Positions 34,697 through 43,098 of a stretch of 64,000 nucleotides of DNA are shown piece by piece. Each line of letters opens with the position of its first letter. Position 1 is the stretch's first letter. Source of the DNA: Microbacterium halimionae (lineage in GTDB: Bacteria > Actinomycetota > Actinomycetes > Actinomycetales > Microbacteriaceae); assembly GCF_011761265.1 (NCBI RefSeq), contig NZ_JAAOZB010000001.1, positions 868,001 through 932,000 on the forward strand. The letters run 5' to 3'. A program made the translations under genes and the position numbers. The notes below the pieces were generated by a model. That model searched no databases. It had not been told where the DNA came from and worked only from the letters and a program-made list of their open reading frames with translations.

Positions 34697-35619
34697 CTAC
34701 TGCAAGTTTCAGCGAACCCGCTCTCGCCGAACTCGAGCACCAGCTCGAGGATTCCTCCGGGCCGCGGCCGCGCCGCAAACTGAAGCGCAAGACCTGGCAG
34801 ACGATCGTTTGGTTCGTCGTGTTGCTCGCGATCACGCTCGTCGTGCTGTATCCGATGTTTTGGCTCTTCTTGTCCACGTTCAAGCCGAACGCCGAATTCG
34901 GCCAGAACTCGGGGTTGCTCCCAAACAACCCGACCGTCGACAACTACTTCAAGGTGATGGAGGGCATCGCCGGCATCCCGATGTGGAAGTTCTTTTGGAA
35001 CTCCTTTGTGCTGGCCGCTCTCGCTGTTATCGGCACTGTCATCTCGTCGGCACTCGCGGCGTATGCATTTGCTCGCATCCAGTTCAAAGGGCTTGGCATC
35101 CTCTTTGCCGCGATGATCGGCACGCTGCTGCTGCCGTTCCACGTCGTGATCATCCCGCAGTATCTGTTGTTCAATTCGCTCAACATGATCGACACGTTCT
35201 GGCCGCTCGTGCTGCCGAAATTTCTCGCGACCGAGGCATTCTTCGTCTTCTTGCTGGTGCAGTTCATGCGGCAGATGCCGCGCGACATGGACGAAGCAGC
35301 GCGCATCGACGGCGCCGGACACATTCGCATTTTTTGGGCGATCATCGTGCCACTCATTCGGCCGGCCCTCATTACATGCGCAATTTTTGCCTTCATCTGG
35401 TCGTGGAACGACTTCCTCGGCCCGCTCCTCTATCTGACTAGTCCCGAGAACTACCCGCTCCCGATCGCGCTGAAGCTCTACAACGACCAGACGTCGACGA
35501 GCGACTATGGCGCAACGGTGACGGCATCCTTCATGGCGCTGTTGCCGGTACTGATCTTCTTTATCGTGTTCCAACGTTTCCTCGTGGATGGCGTGGCAAC
35601 ACAGGGTCTCAAGGGGTAA
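34693..35619 (+). CDS. Sugar ABC importer permease (MalG type)
   Basis: A 308-residue inner-membrane protein with six hydrophobic segments; EAA loop in DEAARIDGAGHIRIFWAIIV. Start ATG 34693 (MTTASFSEP) with GGGAGA upstream, overlapping the previous stop. It pairs with the MalF-type permease to form the translocation channel. The YesL-like gene follows after three bases, so the transcript continues. Confidence 0.93.
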   Translation: MTTASFSEPALAELEHQLEDSSGPRPRRKLKRKTWQTIVWFVVLLAITLVVLYPMFWLFLSTFKPNAEFGQNSGLLPNNPTVDNYFKVMEGIAGIPMWKFFWNSFVLAALAVIGTVISSALAAYAFARIQFKGLGILFAAMIGTLLLPFHVVIIPQYLLFNSLNMIDTFWPLVLPKFLATEAFFVFLLVQFMRQMPRDMDEAARIDGAGHIRIFWAIIVPLIRPALITCAIFAFIWSWNDFLGPLLYLTSPENYPLPIALKLYNDQTSTSDYGATVTASFMALLPVLIFFIVFQRFLVDGVATQGLKG

Positions 35620-35622
35620 CTC

Positions 35623-36306
35623 GTGAGTGCGAACACAAAAGAGCTGCGCGCTGCGCGGCGCGCAGATCGGTCCGGTTCGGGGCCGACACTCACCGCGCGT
35701 GCGCCGGAGCGGTTTCCTGGTGCCACCGCGAAGTTCGCCCTGCTGGGCGAAGTTCTGTTGGTTGGGTTGCTCGTCGTGATCGTCGGTCTTGCGGTGGTTA
35801 CGCTTCCGGCAGGGCTGGCTGCCGGAGTGCGACACCTCCGCCGCTTCATCCGCGCAGAAGGCTCACCGCAGCGCCTCTTCTGGCGTGACGTGTTGGCAGC
35901 CTTGCCCGGCGGCATCGCGGTCGGGTTTGTCGCGGTAGTGCTCGCGTTCGCGCTCACATTCGATATCGCCATCGCGACATCTGGCGCTCTGCCCGGCGGT
36001 GAGGTCATCGCAGCGCTCGGGTGGATCGGTCTTGCCCTGGGCGCCGCCGCACTTCTCGGTGCCGCCGGCCAATGGCGTCCGGAAGACGGGTGGAAAGGTG
36101 CCCTCAGGGCTCTGCCGAAGGTGGCCGCGCGTGACTTCGCCGGCGTGCTCTATCTGGTTGCGACGGGCGTATTCGTTGGTGTCGTGACGTGGGCGCTCGT
36201 GCCACTGATCATCCCCGCGCTCGGCTGCGCTGTGTTCGCCGTCGTTGCGATTCCTGAGCGTCCGCGTCGTGATCGGGTCGCACGCACAGCACCCGATCAG
36301 GAGTAA
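35623..36306 (+). CDS. YesL-like (DUF624) membrane protein
   Basis: A 227-residue membrane protein with four or five hydrophobic segments; the VVTLPAGLAAGVRHLRRF stretch near residues 60-77 resembles the conserved (V/T)xPA...A..R..R of YesL/DUF624 proteins. GTG start with AAGGGG upstream. In Bacillus subtilis yesL precedes the rhamnogalacturonan importer genes, and its relatives commonly sit with CUT1 importers and glycosidases; its molecular role is unknown. Here it lies between the permeases and GH42 within one operon. Confidence 0.75.
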   Translation: MSANTKELRAARRADRSGSGPTLTARAPERFPGATAKFALLGEVLLVGLLVVIVGLAVVTLPAGLAAGVRHLRRFIRAEGSPQRLFWRDVLAALPGGIAVGFVAVVLAFALTFDIAIATSGALPGGEVIAALGWIGLALGAAALLGAAGQWRPEDGWKGALRALPKVAARDFAGVLYLVATGVFVGVVTWALVPLIIPALGCAVFAVVAIPERPRRDRVARTAPDQE

Positions 36307-36309
36307 GCC

Positions 36310-38358
36310 ATGCAGTACGGCGCTGACTACAACCCCGAGCAGTGGCCCGAAGAGATCTGGGACGACGACGTCCGCCTCATGCGTGAAGCTGGCGTCACTG
36401 TCGTGAGCCTCGGGATCTTTTCATGGTCGCGAATTCAACCATCGGAACACGTGTGGGATTTCGGATGGCTCGACCGTTGTCTTGACAAACTTCACGCCGC
36501 CGGAATTCAGGCAAATCTCGCCACGGCGACGGCATCACCACCACCCTGGGTGAGTGTCGCGTATCCCGACGTACTGCCGACAGACGAACGGGGCGCAATC
36601 TACTGGCCGGGCAGCCGTCAGCACTTCGCACCTTCTTCACCGTCTTACCGACGACTTGCGGGCGAACTCGTGAGTCGCATCGCCGAGCGATACGTTGACC
36701 ACCCCGCAGTGGTGCTGTGGCACGTCGGAAACGAGTACGGCTGTCATTTGTGGGCCGACTACTCCGACTCGGCGCGGGATGCCTACCGAAACTGGCTGCG
36801 ACAACGCTACGGCAGCATTGGTGCGCTCAACGCGGCGTGGGGAACCGATTTCTGGTCGCAGCGCTACAGCGATTTTGCGGAAATTTTTCCGCCGCGGTTG
36901 GCGCCGTACAGCCACAACCCCTCGTCGATGCTCGACTTTCGCCGGTTTACCTCCGACATGCTGCTGGAGTGCTATCTCGCCGAGCGCGAGATCTTGCAGA
37001 GCGCTGGCGCCACACAGCCCATCACGACCAACTTCATGGGTCCGTTCAAGCCCGCCGACTACCGGGCGTGGGCTCCCCACATGGACGTCATCGCCGACGA
37101 TTGCTACCCCGACCCAAATAACCCCCACCGCGTGCGGGATGCAGCATTTCAGCGCGACCTCATCCGTTCCCTCAAGCCCGGTGTGCCGTGGCTTCTCATG
37201 GAACAAGCAACGGATGCCGTCAACTGGCGCCCCACGAACCCCGGAAAACGTGCCGGAGTACTTGCCGCAGAAACAGCACAGTCGATCGGGCGCGGTGCCG
37301 ACGGCATCATGTTTTTTCAATGGCGACAGTCTCGCGCGGGAAGCGAGAAGTTCCATTCCGCGATGCTGCCCCACGCGGGAACCAACACGCGAATCTGGCG
37401 AGACGCTTCTTCGCTCGGGGCACGTTTAGCGTCATTGCCGGAGCTCCCAGCGCCCGGTCGTGATGCGCGAGTGGCACTGGTATTCGACTGGGAGAACTGG
37501 TGGGCTGTCGAAGAGCGAGACCACCCGATAGAGATCGACTACCTCGCGATCACACTCGCCTGGTACGGTGCGCTGCACCGCCGCGGAATCATGGTCGACA
37601 TTGTTGCTCCCGAGGGCGTCGATGAGGGCTATGACCTCGTGATTGCACCGGCGCTCTATCTGTTGCGTGACGAGGGTGCCGCCGCCTTGACTCGCTTCGT
37701 CGCGGCGGGCGGCACGGCATTGATTGGCCCCTTCAGCGACATCGTTGATGAGCGCGATCAGTTTCGAACCGGGGGATTCGTCACTCAGCTCGTTGAAATG
37801 CTCGGCCTTCGATACGAAGACGTTGGCGCACTCGGCGGCGAAAGCACAGGCGGCACCGGTGTCGGTCTGCAGCACGCACGAACCGCGGCAACGCCCGGTG
37901 ATCGCGTTGCTGTGCGCATGGGAAAAGGCGACTTTTCGGGATCTGTCCTCGCCGAAACAGTGCACGTGATCGGCGCTGAAACAGGCGCCCCCGCTGAAGT
38001 CGTGGCGACGTTCGTCGACGGTCCAGCGGCTGGCTCGCCGGCGCTCACGCAGCACCCCCATGGTCGCGGCTCGGCCTGGTACATCGCGACCGTGCCCGAC
38101 GCCGACGGCATCGATCTGATCGTCGGTTCCGTTGTGGCGGCATCCGGTGTGAAACCCGTCATCGAGGATGTGCCGGCGGGGGTCGAAGTGGCACGTCGCG
38201 GCAGCCTCGTCACTGTGATTAATCACACCGACAGCGAAGTTGACGTCTCGCTCGACGGTACCGACATCGAAACCGGCAACCATGTCGGCGTTCGTCGCCT
38301 GCAGGCGCAAGAGGCGCTGTTCGTTTCGATGCCGATTCAAGAAAATTTGCAACGCTAA
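36310..38358 (+). CDS. GH42 beta-galactosidase
   Basis: A 682-residue cytoplasmic glycosidase. It opens with the family's YGADYNPEQWPEEIWDDDVR; the acid/base Glu142 lies in HVGNEYGC and the nucleophile Glu298 in LLMEQATDAVNW. The middle GIMFFQWRQSRAGSEKFHSA is also a GH42 hallmark, followed by the trimerisation domain and a small beta domain. It releases terminal beta-galactose from galactooligosaccharides or galactan side chains; B. subtilis YesZ, in the rhamnogalacturonan locus, is a relative. ATG preceded by CAGGAG. It fits intracellular trimming of what the adjacent importer brings in. Confidence 0.95.
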   Translation: MQYGADYNPEQWPEEIWDDDVRLMREAGVTVVSLGIFSWSRIQPSEHVWDFGWLDRCLDKLHAAGIQANLATATASPPPWVSVAYPDVLPTDERGAIYWPGSRQHFAPSSPSYRRLAGELVSRIAERYVDHPAVVLWHVGNEYGCHLWADYSDSARDAYRNWLRQRYGSIGALNAAWGTDFWSQRYSDFAEIFPPRLAPYSHNPSSMLDFRRFTSDMLLECYLAEREILQSAGATQPITTNFMGPFKPADYRAWAPHMDVIADDCYPDPNNPHRVRDAAFQRDLIRSLKPGVPWLLMEQATDAVNWRPTNPGKRAGVLAAETAQSIGRGADGIMFFQWRQSRAGSEKFHSAMLPHAGTNTRIWRDASSLGARLASLPELPAPGRDARVALVFDWENWWAVEERDHPIEIDYLAITLAWYGALHRRGIMVDIVAPEGVDEGYDLVIAPALYLLRDEGAAALTRFVAAGGTALIGPFSDIVDERDQFRTGGFVTQLVEMLGLRYEDVGALGGESTGGTGVGLQHARTAATPGDRVAVRMGKGDFSGSVLAETVHVIGAETGAPAEVVATFVDGPAAGSPALTQHPHGRGSAWYIATVPDADGIDLIVGSVVAASGVKPVIEDVPAGVEVARRGSLVTVINHTDSEVDVSLDGTDIETGNHVGVRRLQAQEALFVSMPIQENLQR

Positions 38359-38378
38359 ACCCCATCCGAAAGGGCACC

Positions 38379-39656
38379 ATGAAGACCAGATCTCGCACTG
38401 TCGCGACCATAGCCATCGCCAGCGCCGGAGCGCTCCTCCTCGCCGGTTGCGCGGGGGGTGAAGAAGGCGCGGCCTATGACCCAGAAGAAGAGGTCTCGCT
38501 CAATTTCGCGTGGTGGGGCAACGATGACCGTGCTGACCGTTATGGAAAGCTCATCGATGCATTCAACGAGGACTACCCGAACATCACGATCAACTCGACG
38601 TTCAGCGACTTTCCGAGCTACTGGGAAAAGCGGCAGACCGAGGTAGCCGGTGGCGGCCTCCCCGACGTCTTCCAGTTCTCCGATAGCTACCTGCGTCAGT
38701 ATGCAGAACCCGGACACGTGCTGGACCTCTCGACGGTCGCTGACCAGATCGACTTCACGACATTCGATGACGCGCTGCTCGGGACCGGGCAGTTGAACGG
38801 CGTGCAGTATTCGCTTCCGACGGGGTACAGCGTCTGGGCCAACTTCGTCAATGACGAGCTGCTCGCGGAGTACGGTCTCGATGCCCCGGAGGGCGGCACG
38901 AGCTTCGGCGAGTTCGACGAGTGGATGGCGGATGTCACCACCTCCACCGACGGTGCGCTCTACGGCGGCACCGACTATACGCAGCGAATTCAGGCGTTCG
39001 AGCTGGTGCTTCGCGCTAACGGCGAGAACCTCTACACGGAAGATGGCCAGCTCGGATTCGCCGAAGACGAACTGCGTGACTTCTGGACAAGCGGCGACGA
39101 TCTCCGCGACGGCGTCACTGTGCCGCAGCAGCAACTCGAAGAGATCAGCCCGATCTCAGGGTTCGGGTCGAATCTCACTGCGACCGAGATGAGCTGGAGC
39201 AACTTCTTGGGCGGCTACCTTGCCGACTCTGGCTCATCAGCGATCTCGCTCGTGGCGCCCCCGACGGCGGTTGAGGGATCGAAAGACCTCTATCAGCAGG
39301 GTGGTTTGCAGATTGCGATCGCTGAAAACACCGAGCACCCAGAGGCTGCTGCGATCTTCTTGAACTACATCGTCAATAGCCCCCAAGCCGGCGAGATCTT
39401 CGGCACGACGCTGGGGTTCCCGGCATCGTCGTCGAAGCTGTCGGGTACGACCCTTGAGGGCGTCGACGCTCAGGTTGCTGATTACCTCGAGTCCGTCGCC
39501 GACCGCGTCGGTGAGGCCCCGCCCGTGCCGGTTGTGGGGTACGGATCGCTCGAGCAGACCTTCTGGGATCTCGGCAAATCGCTGGGACTGGGCGTCATTT
39601 CGGTTGATGACGCTGTCAGCTCGTTCTTCGGAGAAGCCGAAGTCATCCTCGGCTGA
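38379..39656 (+). CDS. Second sugar ABC substrate-binding lipoprotein
   Basis: A 425-residue family 1 solute-binding lipoprotein with lipobox LLAGC (Cys near residue 24). It is a paralogue of the protein at 32336 along its whole length, with strong local identity (YWEKRQTEVAGGGLPDV). It follows GH42 by 20 bases and has AAAGGG before the ATG. No second permease pair is present, so both binding proteins probably serve the same channel with different ligands. A 30-bp perfect palindrome lies 74 bases downstream, echoing the hairpin behind the first binding protein. Confidence 0.93.
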   Translation: MKTRSRTVATIAIASAGALLLAGCAGGEEGAAYDPEEEVSLNFAWWGNDDRADRYGKLIDAFNEDYPNITINSTFSDFPSYWEKRQTEVAGGGLPDVFQFSDSYLRQYAEPGHVLDLSTVADQIDFTTFDDALLGTGQLNGVQYSLPTGYSVWANFVNDELLAEYGLDAPEGGTSFGEFDEWMADVTTSTDGALYGGTDYTQRIQAFELVLRANGENLYTEDGQLGFAEDELRDFWTSGDDLRDGVTVPQQQLEEISPISGFGSNLTATEMSWSNFLGGYLADSGSSAISLVAPPTAVEGSKDLYQQGGLQIAIAENTEHPEAAAIFLNYIVNSPQAGEIFGTTLGFPASSSKLSGTTLEGVDAQVADYLESVADRVGEAPPVPVVGYGSLEQTFWDLGKSLGLGVISVDDAVSSFFGEAEVILG

Positions 39657-39669
39657 GAGCTGCCCGCGG

Positions 39670-39715
39670 TTGCAGCGAAACTGCGACCGTGACACACTTT
39701 TGGAAAGCGCTTACC
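39670..39715 (+). promoter_or_regulatory. Promoter and LacI-type operator of the Gfo-DUF993 operon
   Basis: TTGCAG (39670-39675), 17 bases, CACACT (39693-39698), with the palindrome TGGAAAGCGCTTACC (39701-39715) over the predicted start. The core AAAGCGCTT matches the importer and CE12-PL11 sites. Confidence 0.6.
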
Positions 39716-39730
39716 CGCTTGAGATCAATT

Positions 39731-39760
39731 GCCCGCCGCGACAGATCTGTCGCGGCGGGC
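39731..39760. repeat. Perfect 30-bp palindrome between the second binding protein and the Gfo-DUF993 operon
   Basis: Every base pairs: the 15-base left arm GCCCGCCGCGACAGA is followed directly by its reverse complement. In RNA it would be a very stable hairpin in the 5' leader of the downstream operon, 19 bases before its GTG start, or at the 3' end of read-through from the importer operon. No T-run on either side. Confidence 0.9.
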
Positions 39761-39779
39761 CCAAAGAAAGTAGGACACG

Positions 39780-40982
39780 GTGACCGACACGACGACAGCT
39801 TCGGCTCCCACCGCACGCCCGGCCGTGCGCGATATCGGCATCATCATGAATGGCGTTTCGGGCCGCATGGGATACCGCCAGCACTTGGTGCGCTCCATCC
39901 TTGCTATTCGCGAGCAGGGCGGCATTGAGATGCCCGACGGCACAAAAGTTACCGTCACGCCCGTGCTCGTTGGGCGAAACGAGCTGAAGCTCGCCGAGAT
40001 CGCGGCGGAGCACGGCATCGAGAACTACACCACCGATCTTGATGCGGCTCTCGCCGACCCGCGCTGGGAGATCTACGCCGATTTTCTCGTGACGAAGGCA
40101 CGCGCGTCAGCGTTGCGACGAGCAATTGCTGCGGGCAAGACGATCTACACCGAGAAGCCGACGGCCGAAACAGCAGAAGAAGCCTTCGAGATCGCGAAGC
40201 TTGCTGCCGACTCTGGCGTGAAGACAGGCGTCGTGCACGACAAGCTCTACCTGCCGGGGCTCCAGAAGCTCAAGCGGCTCATCGACTCGGGCTTCTTCGG
40301 ACGCATTCTCAGCGTGCGTGGTGAATTCGGCTATTGGGTGTTCGAGGGCGACTGGCAGCCTGCCCAACGCCCCAGCTGGAACTACCGGGCTGAAGACGGC
40401 GGCGGCATCATTGTCGACATGTTCCCGCACTGGAACTATGTGCTGGAGAACCTCTTCGGCCACGTCAAGACCGTGTACGCGCAAGCAGCGACCCACATTC
40501 CGCAGCGTTGGGACGAACACGATGAGCCATATGCTGCGACGGCAGAAGATGCAGCCTATGGAATCTTCGAGATCGACGGCCGCGACGGTGAAATCGTCGC
40601 GCAGATCAACTCGTCGTGGACGGTGCGGGTCAACCGAGACGAACTCGTCGAATTCCACGTCGATGGCACGCTGGGGTCTGCGGTTGTCGGTTTGTTCGGT
40701 GCCAAAATCCAGCACCGCAGCGCCACGCCGAAGCCGGTGTGGAACCCCGACCTCGAAGACAGCCACGACTACGACGCCGACTGGGCGGGCATCCCGACGA
40801 ACGACGTGTTCCAAAACGGGTTCAAGCAGCAGTGGGAAGAATTCCTGACTTCGTATGTTCTCGGAACGGAATACGAGTTCGACCTGCTTGCTGGTGCACG
40901 CGGTGTGCTCCTCGCCGAGTTGGGTCTTCGGTCGAGCAGCGAAGGCCGCAAAATCGAGCTGCCGAACCTGACGCTGGGCTAG
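39780..40982 (+). CDS. Gfo/Idh/MocA-family oxidoreductase of the DUF993 operon
   Basis: A 400-residue oxidoreductase of a more divergent subgroup. The nucleotide-binding loop reads GIIMNGVSGRMGYRQH, unusual for the family and similar to the GVxGRMG loop of dihydrodipicolinate reductases. The EKP motif is in IYTEKPTAET and the active-site area is in GGGIIVDMFPHWNYV. GTG start with AGGACACG upstream. The three genes behind it (DUF993, isomerase, LacI) form one operon. It probably interconverts a hydroxyl and keto group on a sugar before isomerisation and cleavage; the substrate is unknown. Confidence 0.85.
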   Translation: MTDTTTASAPTARPAVRDIGIIMNGVSGRMGYRQHLVRSILAIREQGGIEMPDGTKVTVTPVLVGRNELKLAEIAAEHGIENYTTDLDAALADPRWEIYADFLVTKARASALRRAIAAGKTIYTEKPTAETAEEAFEIAKLAADSGVKTGVVHDKLYLPGLQKLKRLIDSGFFGRILSVRGEFGYWVFEGDWQPAQRPSWNYRAEDGGGIIVDMFPHWNYVLENLFGHVKTVYAQAATHIPQRWDEHDEPYAATAEDAAYGIFEIDGRDGEIVAQINSSWTVRVNRDELVEFHVDGTLGSAVVGLFGAKIQHRSATPKPVWNPDLEDSHDYDADWAGIPTNDVFQNGFKQQWEEFLTSYVLGTEYEFDLLAGARGVLLAELGLRSSSEGRKIELPNLTLG

Positions 40983-40986
40983 AGCC

Positions 40987-42189
40987 ATGACGACACTCAC
41001 TCTTCTCGGCGCCGACGGCGGGCTCACGGCAACAGCTCTCAATGACGCTCCCGCATACGTCAAGCCCACGGTGCCGCTTCGCTCGCGCGTTGCCTACGCG
41101 GCAGCTCACGTCGTGCCGGTTACGTCAGGCGACAACACTCCAGGGCATCCCGCGCAGATCGACTGGGACGCGACGCTCGACTTCCGTCGAGCTGTCTATT
41201 CCTGGGGACTCGGGGTTGCCGATGCTATGGATACCGCGCAACGGAACATGGGGTTGGATGCCGCGGCCACCCGCGAACTGATCGCACGTTCCGCGCATGT
41301 TGCGCGGGAAGAGGGCGGATCCGTCGTTGTCGGGGTCAACACTGACCACGTCAGCGACGAGACCATCACACTGCGTGAAGTCATTGATGCGTATAAGCAG
41401 CAACTGCACTTCACCGAAGAGCAGGGCGCAGGCCCCGTGCTCATGGCAAGTCGCCACCTCGCGCGTGCGGCAGCATCGGCGGATGATTATCGGCGGGTCT
41501 ACCGGGAAGTGCTCGAGTCTGCGACGACGCCCGTGGTGTTGCACTGGCTTGGCACAGCATTCGACCCGGCTCTTGCGGGGTACTTCGGCTCGACGGGGTG
41601 GCCGGAAGCATCCGAGGTGCTCTTGGACATCATCGGCGACAATGTCGACAAGATCGCCGGGGTGAAGATGAGCCTGCTCAATGCGGCATCCGAAGTGTCG
41701 GTGCGTGAGCGGTTGCCCGAAAGCGTCCGCATGTTTACCGGCGACGACTTCAACTACGTGGGTCTCATCGGTGGCGCAGACGTTCCCAATGCTCCACAGC
41801 CCGAGCGTGACAGCTCACGTGCTCGCCAGCATTCCGATGCGCTGCTTGGTGCCTTCGCTGCAATAACTCCGGTGGCGTCGGCGGCAATCCAAGCCTTGGA
41901 TGCCGGTAACCCCGAGGGCTACCTCGACATCCTTGCTCCGACGGAGGCACTCAGCCGACAGGTTTTTGCTGCGCCTACCTTCTACTACAAAACCGGTGTG
42001 GCTTTTCTGTCCTGGCTTAACGGTCACCAGAGCGCGTTTCAGATGGTCGGCGGGTTGCATTCGGCGCGGAGTCTCCCGCACCTCTCCCGCATTGTTGAGC
42101 TTGCGAATTCCGCGCATGCTCTCGAAAACCCCGAATTGGCCGCGTCTCGATGGCACAGCATGCTGCGCGTGAATGGAGTGGACGCATGA
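40987..42189 (+). CDS. DUF993 protein, aldolase-like TIM barrel
   Basis: A 400-residue protein of the DUF993 family. The pattern resembles class I aldolases of the DHDPS group: VVLHWLGTAFD (residues 183-193), a possible Schiff-base Lys227 in IAGVKMSLLN, and MFTGDDFNY (249-257). Function has not been established to my knowledge; a retro-aldol step on a keto-sugar made by its neighbours is an inference. It starts four bases after the Gfo stop with a weak ribosome site and overlaps the isomerase by ATGA. Confidence 0.82.
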   Translation: MTTLTLLGADGGLTATALNDAPAYVKPTVPLRSRVAYAAAHVVPVTSGDNTPGHPAQIDWDATLDFRRAVYSWGLGVADAMDTAQRNMGLDAAATRELIARSAHVAREEGGSVVVGVNTDHVSDETITLREVIDAYKQQLHFTEEQGAGPVLMASRHLARAAASADDYRRVYREVLESATTPVVLHWLGTAFDPALAGYFGSTGWPEASEVLLDIIGDNVDKIAGVKMSLLNAASEVSVRERLPESVRMFTGDDFNYVGLIGGADVPNAPQPERDSSRARQHSDALLGAFAAITPVASAAIQALDAGNPEGYLDILAPTEALSRQVFAAPTFYYKTGVAFLSWLNGHQSAFQMVGGLHSARSLPHLSRIVELANSAHALENPELAASRWHSMLRVNGVDA

Positions 42190-43088
42190 GTGCACCCGAC
42201 CCTCGCCTTTCGATCAACCAGGCAACGATCAAGCGCGCAAGCCTCAAAGAAGCCCTCGATGCCACGGCGCGAGCAGGTATCAGCGGAGTGGGTCTCTGGC
42301 GCGAGCCCGTGCAAGAAGTCGGGCTCGACACGGCCGCGCGAATGCTCGCCGACTCCGGACTTGTCTTCACGACGCACTGTCGAGGCGGTTTCTTCACGAT
42401 GACTCCGGGCGATGCGCGGAATGCATCGCTCGACGACAATCGCCGTGCGATCGAGGAGACCGCGGTACTTTCTGCCGCTGCCGCGCCCGGATCGACAGCT
42501 GTCTTGGTGCTCGTCGCCGGTGGGCTGCCAGAAGGCTCTCGCGACCTGATCGGGGCGCGGGAACGCGTGCGGGATGCCCTGGGCGAGCTCAGCGCAGACG
42601 CGGATGCCGCGGGTGTGACGCTTGCGATCGAGCCGCTGCATCCGATGTACGCCTCCGACCGCGCAGTCGTGTCGACTCTCGGGCAGGCTCTCGACCTCGC
42701 GGCCGACTTTTCCCCCGAAACCGTGGGCGTAGCGGTAGACACTTTTCACATCTGGTGGGATCCGGAAGTGTTGCCGCAAATCGCACGCGCGGGACGAGAA
42801 GGCAGGATCGCCACCTATCAAGTGTGCGACTGGAAGACTCCACTCGCGGCAGACGTCTTGCTCAGCCGCCACTACCCCGGTGATGGTGTTATCGACTTCG
42901 CCTCCTTGACCTCGGCGGTCACGGCTGCGGGATACACGGGTCGTATTGAAGTAGAGATCTTCAACGAAGAGATTTGGTCGAGTCCGCCCGAAGAAGTGTT
43001 GCGCCGGACAGTAGCCGGATTCAACGCTGCTGTGTCGCCATCACTCGTGTCTCCATCGTTGGTGTCGCCATCGCGCCAGCAACCGTAG
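42186..43088 (+). CDS. Sugar phosphate isomerase/epimerase (AP endonuclease 2-type TIM barrel)
   Basis: A 300-residue xylose-isomerase-like TIM barrel. Candidate metal ligands are the Glu in LAIEPLHP, the Asp/His pair in VAVDTFHIWWD, His in SRHYPGDG and the Glu in IEVEIFNEE. It would epimerise or isomerise a keto-sugar, with or without phosphate. ATG 42186 overlaps the DUF993 stop. The last 19 residues contain a threefold VSPSL/R repeat encoded by a tandem DNA repeat and look like an unstructured tail. Confidence 0.87.
   Translation: MSAPDPRLSINQATIKRASLKEALDATARAGISGVGLWREPVQEVGLDTAARMLADSGLVFTTHCRGGFFTMTPGDARNASLDDNRRAIEETAVLSAAAAPGSTAVLVLVAGGLPEGSRDLIGARERVRDALGELSADADAAGVTLAIEPLHPMYASDRAVVSTLGQALDLAADFSPETVGVAVDTFHIWWDPEVLPQIARAGREGRIATYQVCDWKTPLAADVLLSRHYPGDGVIDFASLTSAVTAAGYTGRIEVEIFNEEIWSSPPEEVLRRTVAGFNAAVSPSLVSPSLVSPSRQQP
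43032..43076 (+). repeat. Three tandem 15-bp units at the isomerase C-terminus
   Basis: GTGTCGCCATCACTC, GTGTCTCCATCGTTG and GTGTCGCCATCGCGC follow one another in frame and encode VSPSL, VSPSL and VSPSR. Copy number could vary between strains without breaking the gene. Confidence 0.7.
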
Positions 43089-43098
43089 AATCGGCTCG

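Noticed and set aside
34675..35835. Minus-strand frame of 386 codons across the permease and YesL genes
   Set aside because: It runs opposite clear membrane-protein genes, and its His/Asp/Glu/Arg-rich text is the mirror of their hydrophobic codons.
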